Shown here: one piece after another, positions 21,813 to 35,559 of the stretch
Layout: every line of letters begins with the position of its first letter
How positions within the stretch are numbered: the first letter of the stretch is position 1
NCBI GenBank assembly: GCA_003952965.2
Contig: CM025851.1
Coordinates: 19,321,633 to 19,385,632 of the forward strand
Length of the DNA: 64,000 nt
Direction of reading: 5' to 3'
Source: Morella rubra
Taxonomy: Eukaryota; Streptophyta; Magnoliopsida; Fagales; Myricaceae
Made by a program: the position numbers and the translations under genes
Notes under the pieces: model-generated
The model's database searches: none
The model's input: only the letters and a program-made list of their open reading frames with translations
What the model was told of the DNA's origin: nothing

Positions 21813-24800
21813 TGGCATACCTTATCCATAGGAACCCCCACCCCCCCCCCCCCCCCCCCCCAATTAGTGCATTACCATACTTCATTGTAATTTACTTCGT
21901 TGATTCTTATAGTATTTAAAAATCTTAAATTATCCTTATAGTATTTGTATTCTTAAAATAGTTTATGTAAAATATTAATTTGTTAATACGACATTTTTTC
22001 GTCGATTTACATCTGATTTGAATAGCAAATTCTTATGTGACAAGCAAGAACACGTTCTAAACAATACCATTTATTCACGTATTCATTTCTAATGATTAAA
22101 AATTAATTGATACTACAATTGTGTGACATATTTGATCTAGATGAGACCTTCGATTTAACTTTGCGGCAAGCATAAGACTCATGAAATTTTTACCATTGAA
22201 AATAGATAAGTGGAGATCTAGCATTGCTTAGGACATGGTAGGAGTTTGCTATCCAAATACAAGCGCCAATTGACGAAAATTACTATATCATACCTTAATA
22301 TTCTATAAGAACTACTTTAAGACAAAATTACTGTAAAGACTAGTTGGAGATTTCAAAATATCACAATGACCAAGCCAATAATTAAGCATGAATTTAAATT
22401 TTGCATTTTTCTCTGGACAAGTGATTATTAGATAAGTATCGAAATTTTAATTACTAACTACTCGAGATACCTCATTACTGATTTTACAGATTCTAAGTAG
22501 TCCTTTAAGACCCTTGTATCGGGGAATATATTTGTTGGATAGAGATTTCCGTTTACTAGTTCTTTGAGTTAAGGCTCTATTTGTTTAGATGTAAAGTAGC
22601 TTCTAACGTAAATAGTTGCGATAGAACTACCATTCAGGAAAGTTATTACAATTTCCGGAGTTTGATTGTCGTCTTAGAGTTTTTTTTTTTTCAAAATATT
22701 TTTTTTTGTTTTTGACGCCCATTATATTTTTCATAATTAAATATGATTAAATATCGTCATTCGTAATATTAATAATGCAACAAATAAAAAATGAAAATAA
22801 ATATAATCCACTTGATAATACTTACTCAAACCAATAAAGAATAACAAAAATCTTGAAAATTCGAAAAAATAAAATAAAAACTAATTTAATATAACATATA
22901 TATAACTAATTTAATATATATGGATCCGTGAGCACGTGTGAGGCAGTGTAGGCCACCAGAATTATTTATAAATTATTTTTCTATTTTTTTTTAATTGAAG
23001 CCAATTTTCCGCAAAGTAACGTGTGCTTTTACGGTCAAGCGAATCTAGTTTTCGTTCAATAAAAACAACGAGTCCCAAACAGCTAAAACAGGTGAAGTTT
23101 GGTGCCTTTGATTACTAAAATTTTAATATAATAAAATAATTATAATATAATTTTTTTTCTTATTAAATTATTATTTTTTTATTATAAAAAAATTCATTCA
23201 AATTATTTTTCTTTTTTATTTTTTTTATTTTTTCACTTTTTCACTAATTTTAATATTCTAAAATTTTAACCTTCTCAAAATTTTAACACTCAAAAACAAC
23301 CTTTGGGTCTCATCATGTATGACTCTTCCAAGATTTTAAAGCTTTTATTTTCTTAGACCTTATTTTTGACACTAGAATGGATAAATTTTTTCATGCCTCT
23401 TCTTGAGATAGAATTATATTGTAAAAAGTGGAGAGTAATAAATTAAGGCAAGTTTATTTGATTTGTCAAAAAAAGATATATGAATGTTTACAAGTCTAGA
23501 GAAGAAAAAAATAATTATGCTGCATTCGTTGAAAATGAACACTTGTTACTTACTTAAAAATTAGTATGTTATAATTTTGAATATTCATTTTAGAGAAATT
23601 ACATTTCACACCTTTAATTATCACAAATTTTATAATTTACACTTCAGGCTACAAAATCTGATACACTATATCTTAAACTATCAATTATTTATACTAAGTA
23701 TAGTTAAATCATTAAAATTATGGCAGATGACATATTTTTAATCTATTCAAATAGTGAGATCTTCACACAGATTGAAAAGTTTTTAAAAATAATTTCATGA
23801 TATTCTAAGAAATCTCTCTATCCGCATGAGACACTTTTTGCTTTTAGATAATAAAGAAATATGTGCATCAATCTCGTGTCTTACTCCCGACGGATATCAA
23901 AGCAGATTGAGAGCTCATTACGACTAATAGGAAAAGCACGATAAAATCTCTCGACACACACACATTCACTTGCTAGATATATGCACTATTTAAGTGAGAA
24001 TATTTAATTAGTTGGTGTAACGTAATAAAAATAATAAATTATTATGTAGAATGTCAATATTCTCATAATTTTAAGGGATAAAGTGTTTATCTTTAATAGC
24101 TTTTTAGACCAAATTCTGGCATAAAACGTTATTTTACCACAAAATTGATCACTCGAATTTACAACCTTAATGATCAAGATTCAAGATGCTCTTGAGTTGG
24201 TACATCATTTAACATACACCCTCCAAAAATAGAGTCCAGGAAATAGAACAAATTTCACAGAATGAATCCCGCCTCAATTAATGATGGATGGTCCAAAAAA
24301 TGTACAAAAGGACCGAGACAGCTATGTACAATTTTGCCAATAAACTTTGTTTTATAACATATCCCGTCGTATCCAAATCTCATATCTCGAACCAAGGTTG
24401 GTCTATCCCTTCGCCTGAATACTATTCCTATAGATAACAGATACAGTCCGCTGAAGATACCCCACTCTTTTTCGTCTCTCTTTTTCTGATTACTAATCCA
24501 TTTGTCCGGAGACCAAAAAAAAAAAATTAGCTAAATTCTTCTAAAGCTGTAGAGCCCCGTTCTACGAGATAAACGGATAATGATTTAACATCAAGGGCCG
24601 AGATTTAACAACTTGGTCAACCCGGTGGTTGCTAGATGGAACTTATGGTTTATAAACGACCTATGGAGCAGCTGATAATTGAAAACTGTCCTTTAACTTA
24701 TAACCAACCATGGTTAGAATAGCGGACTATAGTTAGCACACTATAGTTTGACGTCAGATCTCCTTCACACCGATTCGCGAATCGCGAGAAAGAACTAATA

Positions 24801-25070
24801 ATAAAATAAATTAAATAAACGAATATTTAAAATCAAAATGAGTTTGTCATACAATAAGCAGCCAGAGTTTAAAGGTTCCGTTAGTTGAATTTACGCCGTC
24901 GGACTCAATTTTGAGGGAGAACGAACGTTGTCGAAACGGCGTAACGGGATCTATAGCAGACGGGCTTGACGGTTTTAGAGAGGAGGGAGGAGAGCCCTGG
25001 GATTGTCGATGGACGGTCAGGAAACCTCACCGTTGGACGGTTCAAGTGTGACGGAGAGTGGGAGTTGGGG
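21813..25070. other. AT-rich intergenic region upstream of the DUF1639 gene
   Basis: It contains the C21 homopolymer (21841-21861), long A/T tracts, and a MITE-like AT-rich repeat near 23090-23310. No domain, tRNA or conserved ORF was recognised. The last few hundred bases are presumably the distal promoter of the gene at 27141. Confidence 0.4.
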
Positions 25071-25073
25071 GCA

Positions 25074-25080
25074 TATAAAT
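25074..25080 (+). promoter_or_regulatory. Putative TATA box of the DUF1639 gene
   Basis: TATAAAT lies in a GC-richer context, followed by purine-rich leader sequence. It is about 2.06 kb upstream of the ATG at 27141. A transcription start near 25105 and a spliced leader would be needed to link the two. The link is inference. Confidence 0.45.
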
Positions 25081-25104
25081 TGGGTTTGAAAGGGAGAGAG
25101 TATT

Positions 25105-27140
25105 CCGTTTCATCAGAATAAGAAAGAAGAAGAGGAAGAAACTCAGACTGTAGTTTTCGTCGTTCTCTCTGATTTTCTCTCCGAAGTTTCTTTTGGTTGC
25201 TGTCTTTTGTCCCGGATACCAAACGGGCAAATTCGGGAGAGAATTCACGAGTGCTGTATTGCAAGAAGATTGAGGATCCGGAACTTGTGAAGACAGAGTA
25301 AGGCGGAGGTTTGTAATTGAGCACAGAGTTGAATTTTATAGCTGTTTCTTATCATTAGTCTCCGAAAAGTAACTCGCTTTTATGGTACAGATAACATTTG
25401 AAGGCTTTGAACGAGGTTCCTTAGAATCAATTTTAAGTGGATTCGCTTCTGATTTTGGTAGCTGATTGCGAAGATTTCGTTCATTTCGTTTGAGATTATA
25501 GAGACGTAGTCAAGAATTTCGTTTTCAGAGGTTTCCAATTCAAAGCTGAGATCTATTTCTTTTCTTGTTTTCGTGCGATTTATCATCTGATATAGTTTTT
25601 GTTTCTCTTTAATCTGTTTTGCAGATGCATTTTCAAGAGATTTGATTCATTTTTTGAAGGAATCTGCAACTTTCTTTGAGGAAATAAGGATAACATTGAG
25701 GGTAGGGGAGAGTGGATTCTTACGTGGGTATCGACGTTTTAAGCTCGGAAAGGCCACCATTTTGTTGAATCCCGGTCATAGTTTTGCAGCTTTGGTACGT
25801 TGAACACTCAAACTGAGACTAGCTTGTTTTCTGCCAATTCCTTGTGGTGACTGGCAGAATTTGAGTGGTACAGGTGAGAAATCCTTATGTGATTAGAATA
25901 TCAAGAAATTCTAGCCAGAGGTTTCCAACTGAGCGTCAGGAATTTGATCGAATTTCTTGGGTGGCTTTTGTGCGGCCAAATCGGGTTTGAATCTCTGCAG
26001 TGAAGGATCGATTTTCTTTCTCTGTTCTAAACCTGCATCGCATACAAGTCTCGGTTTCTAGGAAACTAATTCCGCTTCCAGATTTCGATCTTTTGAAAGA
26101 CTTGAAATTCTCAGGTGATGCCTCCATTTCCATGGGTTTCCTTCTGCAACTCTTCCAATTCTGCTCTCTCCTTTCGCTCTTTCCATTTATCGGTGTACAT
26201 TTAGGTCGGTCGCTCTCTCTCTCTCTCTGTTATAAAGACCCCGAATCGGAGGTTCTCTTCTTTCACCGGATGGCCTTCTTAAGAAAATCCAGTTCGTGCG
26301 ACTACTTGGCTTTAGGTTTAGAGCTTTGTTCACTATTTGCTGTTTTGTCATAGTTTCGTGGGTTTTGGTCTGCCTTTGAATTTTCTGCAATGAAAAGGAA
26401 AAGCCTTCGGGCTGAAATTGTTATCCTTTTCCTTAGTTTTTTCTCTGAGCTTTCTTTTGACGCGGCCTCTGAACTGTGAATACAATTTTTGCCCCGATGA
26501 ACCTCCGGTTGGTTTCCGAGTAGCAATGTTTGGCGGCTGAGAAAAGACAAGAAGTTTTAGGAGGACTAGAAGTTGGAGTGCTGAACATCTCATGACTTAA
26601 ACTGAGGACACGAGGAAACAGCACATTGCAGTTTAATCCACGAAGGACCTAAAGTTTGAATTTCCGGACAACCAAACCGCCGACGAGAGAAGTTTGAAGA
26701 TTCTCCTCTCCTTTCTTGTCCTCTGTAAAAATATTGCTCGCTCTGTTTTCATATCTGGATTGCACGCCCTGGGGTCATTATTAGGCAGATCTTCTTCATC
26801 CCCCATCTCACCACAGCGCAAGATTCCATGGATTTTTCATAAATCCTGGACCGTCCGATTCGAATCTTGGACATTTCTTCTCTCTTCCCTATTTTGATTT
26901 TTATTTTTTTGGTGGGTTTTCCCAGGAGGGGGTTGGGATTTTGTGGAAGTTGCAGGGTAGCCATATCCAAATCCAAATTGTGCCTTGCATTTTTGGTGCT
27001 CCTTCCAGCTTAATTAGAAGCTAGACCTTTTTTCTGTTTTCTCTAAGTAAAGATTACCATTCGCCCGTTGTTTACATTTAAAGTAACCTCAGAGTTGTTG
27101 CTAATTAACGTATTTTTGATGGGACAGCTTTGTAAGCCAG
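25105..27140 (+). other. Probable 5' leader (with intron) of the DUF1639 gene
   Basis: The stretch has no conserved coding sequence but many upstream ATGs, so an unspliced leader would be poorly translated. A donor-like AAAAG/GTAACT-type site near 25368 and the AG directly before the start codon (GCCAG then ATGGAT at 27141) suggest a leader intron. It contains a CT microsatellite (26211-26229). The 117-codon plus-strand frame at 26000-26353 has no family resemblance. Confidence 0.45.
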
Positions 27141-30100
27141 ATGGATAAGGACTCTGTGAGGAGCAACAATATTAATAATGCCAACATAAACAGCACCAGC
27201 TGTAGAGAGACAGCCGGAGGAGGAGCGGATGGGTCCTCGTTACTGAGAGCCACATCAGAAACCATCAGGCAAACGACGTCGTCAGATTTCGTGTTGCAGT
27301 GGGGGAACCGGAAGCGGCTTAGGTGCATGAAGGTTCAGATCAAGGACAACAACCGGTCCGCCCCAGTTCACAGGACCACGGTTCGGGTGGACCGGCGGGT
27401 CGTGAGAGCAGATAAGGACTCGTCGAGTCAGCCAAATGATGCCAATCATAGTAACGGGTATTTGAATCTGCGCCAGCGACCCGCTTCGCCTCAGCCACCG
27501 CCATATCAGCGAATTCTCAGGTACGCTATTAATACTGCTCTCAATTTTCCTTTAGGCGTAGGAATATCATTTCCTTTGATGATTGTGGCGCGTATGGTGC
27601 ACGCTGCGCTGGGTAGCAAAAATATCGTCTATGGACGTCTGGTGAACTGGTTGTGTGAACTGTGTTGGTTGTTGGAATGGTTGATTGGGCTGTGTCTTGA
27701 CTTCTAGATAAGTGGCGCGTGGGCCAACTGCGTGCTTTTTTAATCTATAAAAACGCTACCTCATGTAGCGGTATTAGCACTACTACAAAAAGCTCTCAAA
27801 GCAATCTGTGTGGCTTTGTTTAAAGCTCGCTCTAGCAGAGATGGAAAAAAAGAGCTTAAAGCTCTTATCTGAAATAACTCTGTGAATATATCTATAAAAA
27901 AAAAAAAATAAATAACTCTTTGTATACGCATTCCTCGAGTTAATAATTGTTTAATGCCTTCCGTTTAGTCACGTGATGCTAATCGCAGAGTCATTGAGAT
28001 CTAATTAGTGGGTTTGTGATTCTTATGCAATTTTTTTTTTCCTAAATTGTATAAAAGCTGATGAAATTTTTGGAAAACGCTTCGTTTTGGTGGGGGTCAT
28101 TCTCGAGGACGGCAAGTCGGCCTGACTATTTTGTGGTGACAGCATATAGGTCTCATATCTGAAATCTCAGCTTCAAATGTATCATCTACTTTTTAAGTGG
28201 GTAAATTGGACTTAGTGCGACGTTGAGATTGGCACTAACACGCTCTGCTACATTTGGGCTGGATAGATCATGAGGCTTATCTTGTCTACTCTCCAAATGG
28301 TCAGGTGGGCGCGGATATATATCGTCCAAAAGAAAGAGCTCAGGGTAAGTGCATTGTCGTTTAGTTAGCTAATAATTTAGGGTGATTTTTATTATGGAGA
28401 TATTGTGTCCAATTATAAACGAAAAAGAAAATCTGAGTAAGGTCGTTGTTGTATCTTTTTGCTTTGTGTGAAACCCCGGCTTTTCCAAATCAAGATAAGA
28501 TTGGTCTATTTGAGCCCTCACTGGTCATTTCCTTTTCTTAGATGAGTGTTTTTGGGTATGGGTTTATGATTCATCACCTTCTTCACAAACTCACAAGTCC
28601 AAGGCACCCGCAATTTGCAGCGGTTTTCTCGTGTTTTCTCTGGTTTGATTTTCGTTTACGCAAGTTGACAAAGTTTATTAGTTAGTAATATTTTATTTTC
28701 CTATTGCGAATATTGTAGGAATGATTAATTTCTGCTTGTCATCTATAAGACTCTTCGTTTTCTTCTGTTCTTTCTGTAGCTGTTGGCATATTTTACGTAA
28801 TATCAATCTGCTTACCAAATAGGTGGGTTACAGCTAATCCTTGGTCAGAAGGAAATTTTTACCTTTGGTTTCCTGTTAGGCCCTCCTTAGCCGCACCTGA
28901 TCCCATCTCCATTGCATCGAATCCACTATTCCAAACAGTGACTCGCGACATGGACTCGTTGGAAACATCGACGTGTCCTATAGGAAATCCCCTTCTATCA
29001 GGTACCCCATTCGTAGCCGTGGGATGGCATTCGGATCGGGAATCAGGTCCACCCCCACCCTCACAGGCCTGTCCACTTTTCAACACGTAGAGTCGACGCC
29101 AAAAAGTGGTACTCCCAATCCAACGGGTCAAAACCTGAGGAAGAGCCAGCTGTGCGCATCCCATTGAATCACACCTCCCCGTCTTAAATATCTTAGCTTT
29201 TTCATTAAAGAAAAGGAATTAACCACTCCCTTTCTTAAAAGGAAAGAGCTCCTTCGGTCCCCCACGAGAGAAGGCCAAAAAATACCACACTCCCCCAATT
29301 CCCACGCAAAACCCGACGCGATTCTAGCTTTCCCCTTACTCACCGATCCAGATCATTCCAAGGCCAATATCGTAATTGTGAGATAACTACTCCAATTTTT
29401 ATTTTTAATTTCCTGTAAAATCCTTTGTCGAAGAAGAAAATAATTCATGCTTTATCGTCTTATTGTATGATGTGCTACGATTCGGATGCACATATTTATG
29501 TTGTTATTTTCCACGGTTGTGTTTCTAATAGGAACTCTGAGACTTCCAGTGCCATGAGAGGACAGAGCAACGGAGGTTTGAGGGGAATTGCATCACCGGA
29601 CAGGGGTGCGCACGATAAGAGGGGTTCCAATACCAATAACCATAGCAACAACCACCACCATCACAATGAGAACAACAAGTCAGCGGCATCGTCGGAGACC
29701 GCGCACGATAGCAAGAAGGGCGGGTCGTCGTCCGGTAGCGGTGAGGCTACACCCCCGGTGTGGCCCCCGAAATTCGTCATCGCTCTGACTAACAAGGAGA
29801 AAGAGGAAGATTTCATGGCCATCAAGGGGTCGAAGCTGCCTCAGCGACCCAAGAAGAGAGCCAAGTTGATACAGCGCACCCTCAATGTAAGCTCCAATCT
29901 TCTCTTCCTCTCTCTTTTTTCTCTTCATTTATTTAAATCTTTGGTTTACTTCATAATGTTCAAATTCAATTTTGCTCTATTTAGTGAGATAATAATAATA
30001 ATAATAATAATTATTATTATTATTATTAACAGTAGTAGTTTTTATTAATCTGTCCCCCAGTATCCCACTTAGGTAAGAAAACAATATTTAATTCGGGGAA

Positions 30101-32581
30101 AAAGTCAATATACCACTCTTGGTGCAGAAGTTAAAACGTACCTTCGGTGGAAGCCTTTTGTTTTGGCTTTTTGAATATTAGAACACGGTTTTCGAGAAGT
30201 TAGTTCCAGTGTTTTATTCACGACTATTATAATATAATTATATGGTAGGAGTAAAGAAGTTGTGCTGGTCAAGTAATAGTGTACCGCCTACGGGAAATTG
30301 TAGTGTATTAGTGAAAAATCTTGAAATTTTTAAGGAGTTTTTTTGAATAAGTAGTAATTTGAATCCTTAAATGTGCATCAAACATATACTCTTATAGACC
30401 CGATACTACTTGAGCTAGGTTAGAATTCCTGTTTTTTTCCCTCGTCAATTTTGGATCTGCTTCGCGTGTATTCTTCGGTGGTAGAGGTGGAGAAAGTCTG
30501 AGAAATGAAAAGATCGTAGCAGGGAAAAGTGGGATGTGAACACGTGTCAGTTAAGGCGTGGGTGTGTACCTAATGGTGACTCCTAAAGTTTGTTGGCGGT
30601 TTGAGGGAGAGACTCGGACAATTCGGGGTCTGTGGTGGGGGTATAGAGCTCTGTACATTACGTTAGGGAAACGTTTTATATTTGTTTTTTGTTTTTTTAG
30701 GAAAGGGAATGATATTTGTTTTCTAACATTACGTGGTATTTGTAATCATGTGGTTTTCCGACATATTGGTGAACTATAGACTAGAGAGGACTGCGATTGA
30801 TGTGGGGATCATTTTAGGAAGGGAAAAATTATGAACGGGATATAAATGCCACGTCATCTGATAGGTTCCTTTGCGTGAGTTGCAACTTGCAAGACTTTGG
30901 ACCTCCTCTTTGTTTTAATCCGAATAAAAAAGGCTATTGGACCAATCATAGATCAGATTAGGCGGCCCAGATTTGTCCATGGCTCTGATTTCAACCGGAG
31001 AGCGGCTATTGCCAGGGCCGGAAGCGGTTTAAAAGAAGAGGGTCAGGGGCCCCATTGCCAAACTTTAATCTGCCATTTGTCCGCACTTTTTTTCGTTGTC
31101 CACGTTCGCCCCATGCCAATAATGCTTTGTCGTGGCGGCTATTCTTGAGGTGATTTGACAGCACATAGGCGATCGTGTCATTTGGTTGGTAGTTAGAAGC
31201 TGTCCTAAAGAAAATAAAGGAAAAGAGTGTGGAAAAAGGCATGCGGTGCGGAGGTTAGTAACCTCCACGTGTCAGTATTCTTCTCGTGACTTTTTGTTAG
31301 TCCCAGTACGGATGGAAGAAAGGACAGGTGTAGTGTAGCATTTTGAGATCGGCAATGTTTATAGTGCATCAGGTATTCGGTTGCAATGGATTTGGACATA
31401 CTTAAATGGCTTATGGGACGCGCGACGGTTAGGGTGATTGTAGTTACTGTGATAATGTTTAGTTTAAATTTTAAAACAGTTTTTTGTGTTTATTTTTTTT
31501 TTAAGTAATGTAGATTTTTTTTAAGATAAGTGAAAAGTTTGTTAAAAGTTATTAGAGTTTGTAAAAAATTTGTTAACATTTATTAGAATTTATAAAAAAT
31601 TATTGAGATTAATAAAAATATATTTAACTTGATGAAAAAATTATCGTAAAATTTTTTTAAAACGGTTTTGAAATAAATCCAAATAGGCTGTATGTTTTGG
31701 GCGTACGGGGAGATCGTGCGTAGTGGGTTATTAGGATAATATGCTTTTTGTTTTTTATTTGAAGCAAAAGCTGGGGTTTTTGATTTAGCGTGTGACCGAC
31801 AGGAGAAAGGACATGGATTGGACTCTAGAGCCACTGGGCCCTTTTGTGCTGAACATCTTGTTGTTGATGTTCTTTCTCGTCAAGGGTATATTTGTCATTT
31901 CGCGGACATTTTAAAACTACGTGCGGTGGTTGTGCAAGTGTCGCATGGTCTTCCAGGTTGGACCCCGCTGTGGCTAGTGGGACAAAGTGCAAGAGGCACA
32001 TGATTGTTTCTTTATACACGTGATCTCAATTTAAGCGGGGCTTTGCTTTTGCCCCGAAGAAGACTTATCGGAACGACAAAAGTGCAAAGCTTCCACTTGC
32101 ACCTAAGGTGGAGCTTTTTTCAAAAAGAAAAATTCGGGGACAGAAGAGTAAAATCTATGAAGTAATGAATTGGCAATCAAACTGGTAGCTGAAGCGTGGG
32201 GAAGAAGTCTTTTGGTTTTTTTGTTTGTAAATGGTTTGGTAAAGGTTAATGAACTAGGGAGGTGTCTGTATCTTAATTGGTTTTCTTTGTTTGGAATTTT
32301 TTCACAGCTGGTTAGCCCGGGAGCATGGTTATGTGATCTGACCCTGGAACGATATGAGGTGCGGGAGAAGAAGATATCCAAGAAGGTACTCTTTTTTCTT
32401 TTCTTTTTTTGTCTTTTCTTTTAATTTTCGTGACGAACATGAAGATGAGGGTGACAGAAGAAATTTGGTTTATTTATCTCATTTACGTGTAATATATTAG
32501 AAATTCTGATGCGTTTGTATTTGTTTGCAGAGACCAAGAGGGTTAAAGGCGATGGGGAACATGGATTCTGACTCTGAGTAG
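27141..32581 (+). CDS. DUF1639 family protein (287 aa, four coding exons)
   Basis: Coding exons are 27141-27520, 29532-29886, 32308-32385 and 32531-32581. All introns are GT-AG and phases agree (380+355+78+51 nt = 288 codons with the stop). The protein starts MDKDSVRSNNINNANINS. It has a conserved N-terminal block FVLQWGNRKRLRCMKVQ, then basic and low-complexity linkers with Asn/His runs (NNHSNNHHHHNENN). The plant-specific DUF1639 core follows: PPVWPPKFVIALTNKEKEED and LPQRPKKRAKLIQRTLN, then in exon 3 PGAWLCDLTLERYEVREKK, and in exon 4 RPRGLKAMGNMDSDSE. No signal peptide or membrane segment is seen. The Lys/Arg-rich core suggests a nuclear or nucleic-acid-associated protein, but no biochemical function is established. 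Introns 1 and 2 are about 2.0 and 2.4 kb. The frame is intact and all conserved blocks are present. Confidence 0.9.
27521..29531 (+). other. Intron 1 of the DUF1639 gene
   Basis: The intron begins GTACGC and ends TTTCTAATAG. It holds no recognised repeat or nested gene. The minus-strand 101-codon frame at 28859-29164 shows no family resemblance. Confidence 0.75.
29887..32307 (+). other. Intron 2 of the DUF1639 gene
   Basis: The intron begins GTAAGC and ends TTTTTCACAG. It includes a self-complementary (ATA)n/(ATT)n microsatellite at 29991-30029 and an AT-rich repeat-like stretch around 31440-31690. No other gene was seen. Confidence 0.75.
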
Positions 32582-33780
32582 GAGAAGGTTGCGTATGTGG
32601 AAACGGAGTCTTCTGAATTCTGATGAGGGAAGAGAATGTAAAGAATTGTGTAAAATCATCATCGCTTTCCCAGTGTTGGGAGAATGAAACGATTTGAGTT
32701 ATTAGCTTAATTTCCCTCGGTGTTCAGCTTTTTCCTTCTTGGTTTGGGTAATTTAAAAATAAAAATCATTACCTAGTTTTTATCGCGAAAAAATAAAAAT
32801 AAGTAGATAAGGAGTCAGGATTGATGTGTTGGGGAGGCATAAAGATATAATATAATTCACAATAATAAAAGCTGATAGTACATAAAAAGAAAGTACAAAA
32901 GATATTCTCGTGATAGGTTAAAACAAATTAAACATAATTCCACAAAATAAAAGTATCTAAGATAGAGTTTCAATAAAAAAAAATAAAATAAAAATAAGTG
33001 GATTATTGAAATAGAGGTTTCAATATTTTTATTTAAAAATATTACTTTTTTATATATTATTATTTATTTTTTAATAAATTTTTTGAGTGATTGTGTCTTG
33101 GAGGGAGTATTTTGTTCCCCTCTTTCGAGGTTCATGTTTTGTAATATTCATAATTTGTTTATTAAAAAAAAAACGAAAGAGAAGATTATGATTAATCATG
33201 TTCCAAACATAAGGGATATAAATCAAGTTTTGAAGGAGGCTAGATTGATTTTGGCTTATAATTAGAAGATGTATTATTCTATAGTATTACCTTTTGGAAA
33301 ATATGAATAAATACAAAGTTCATCCATGTAGTCTGGACTAATTTTATGTGTTTTAAAATTTTATGTATTTATTAGATTTTTACGTAAATTACAAGGATGA
33401 AGTTGTATTTATCTCTATAAAATAAAGATCATCTCAAGGCTTCTGCCTTATAAGTTTCAGAAATTTATTTCTCAATTATCGAAGTATTAACATTACACCA
33501 ATAAAATTTGGCACAAAATTTATTATCTCAGTCAAATATTAAAGAAGAAAAAACTTAGTAATCGAACTTTTTTTGTTTTTTTAAATGGTCTGTTTAACAA
33601 GCTCAAGTATCATAGAATCAAGGGAGACAATAAAATATTTTTGAGATGAACAGAATTGTGTATAATTACCCGAAAGAAGAAGAAGAAGAAGAAGAAGGGA
33701 ACAACTGTGAATGATAGGTGAAAAGATGACTGTAAAATTTCTAGACTTGCAAAAAGTAGAGATCGAACAAGATTGTGGAC
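32582..33780. other. 3' region of the DUF1639 gene and intergenic DNA
   Basis: The first 150 bp are probably 3' untranslated region. The rest is AT-rich with a GAA microsatellite (about 33674-33697). No coding sequence was recognised. Confidence 0.4.
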
Positions 33781-33784
33781 CGCG

Positions 33785-35490
33785 ATGAAGAGAAAAGCTC
33801 TATTAAAAGTAATGCACTAACTCATATAGAAAATATTGATTTTTTAACTTTCCCTTTTTGTGTGGCGAGGATGATTGTCATACTTCTCCATGTACTAGGC
33901 TCAGACAGATCTAACTCATTGCAGAAAATATCTCAAACAAATCCAAAACATGTGTTGTGACTGAAAATTTGTCTGTGAAAAATTAACTTACCAATTCTCT
34001 TTTTAGAGTTCAAGAATTTTTCGATAATCTTCAAGTTCTTGTCGAACTCACAATCTCGAAATTCCACAATAGCAGCTCAAGTGTTCTGCTTCCTTCCTCT
34101 CCACGCTCACAACTATCTTAGGATTTTCTCTGAGTCCTGATGGCCAACTCTCAGACTAATAATTAGTCTATTCTATTAATTAGGGTAGACTATCTCATAA
34201 CTATCCTTATATATGAAAACTCTAGCTGTGATAGTGCGTGGGATCGTTAGGGATCTCAGATCTCAGCCCGTAGGATCATATAGAAAAACTCATTTTCCAT
34301 TAACTCCCTTATATTCTTTTATTCCGAATTTTGGATTTCTACTAATTGTAATCAAGTCCACCAACATATTACAATTCACCCCCGAGAATTTTGAGATTGA
34401 TTTGTGAAATCCCTTTTGCTAACAATATTAACTTATTTATCCTTCCACCATTCTATATTCCACATGAGCCTAATAGGATCAGAATAATATCACCGATTAA
34501 ATCCCTAGCTCATATAATTCTTAATTCCAATCTATAATTTGTTGAACTCCCAAATTGTTTCCAAAATAATTTATTAATTAAACTGGCCAGTGATTTTCCA
34601 GAATTCAACCCATACAGATTTAATGAATATACTATCTTGTTAAGAGACTGGTGGATTCCTTATTGAGCATTTATACAAAACTATTTACCATATACAAGAC
34701 CCAACTTTGTCTGGAATATTTGACCTATAAAGATCATCACCAAATGACTTGGTCAGAGCACAAGTATACAACAAACAATTCCACATAAACCTCTTAGGTC
34801 TAAGGATACTATAAGTCAATTATATCAAATATCATTCTCACCATCGGTGATCACCTCTAGAAGATATTCATATTTGATCCCGTTCAATGCATGTACTCTT
34901 ACAGTGCATCCACTCGTTTGCTTAAGGTCACACCTCAATGACAGAGTCCATTATCCTATTTAATAGAGGCACAATGAGTGTAGACCTATATACATAAACA
35001 TGTACCTTGGTCTAGAACAAACGTCAAGTAAACAAGGAACCGAAAAATCATACTCTTCGCCTTTGATTCATTAATCATTGGCATGACTTCTCTACAATAT
35101 CACTTAACAATAAAACTGTGTGACATCTTATGTCACAACACAATACCCATAAATAAATAAACATATGTGATAAACACAAAAGAAATAATTATCTTATAAT
35201 TATCGTTAAATAAAACTGATTTTTAAGACATACTTCTTACAATCCACTCGCTGCATGTGTAAATCTGCCCAAGCAAATTCGAAACACATGTCGTGATCCC
35301 TCACCACATATGTAAAGAGAAAGACTCTATTAAAAGTAATGCACTAACTCATATAGAAAAGACTGATTTTTTAACCTTTGTGTGGCGAGGATGATTCTCA
35401 GACTTTTCTATGTACCGGACTCAGATAGATCTAACTCATTGGAGAAAATGTCCCAAACAAATCCAAAACACATGTCGTGACCCCTCAACG
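33785..35490. repeat. Direct repeats of about 170 bp flanking the LTR-like copy 2
   Basis: Bases 33785-33960 and 35315-35480 are closely similar. Both contain CTCTATTAAAAGTAATGCAC, then GTGTGGCGAGGATGATT, then CAAACAAATCCAAAACA. Short units with AACACATGTCGTGA and GCATGTGTAAATCTGCC recur at 35270-35310 and 35480-35560. A pre-existing tandem array was apparently split by the insertion at 33960-35241. Confidence 0.7.
33960..35241 (-). mobile_element. 1.2-kb LTR-like repeat, copy 2 of 3
   Basis: This is an inverted copy of 6211-7413, collinear over its whole length. The minus-strand start is TGTAAGAAGTATG at 35241 and the end is TTCAGT at 33960. It sits within a local array of short repeats. 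No clear target duplication is seen here, and no coding sequence. Confidence 0.75.
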
Positions 35491-35559
35491 TATGTGTAAA
35501 TCTGCCCCAAGCAAATTCGGAACACATGTCGTGACCCCTCACCGCATGTGTAAATCGCA

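Noticed and set aside
24905..25324. 139-codon minus-strand frame
   Set aside because: It lies antisense to the presumed promoter and leader of the DUF1639 gene and shows no recognisable domain.
26000..26353. 117-codon plus-strand frame upstream of the DUF1639 gene
   Set aside because: It contains a CT repeat and hydrophobic low-complexity text, with no family resemblance; it is treated as leader or leader intron.
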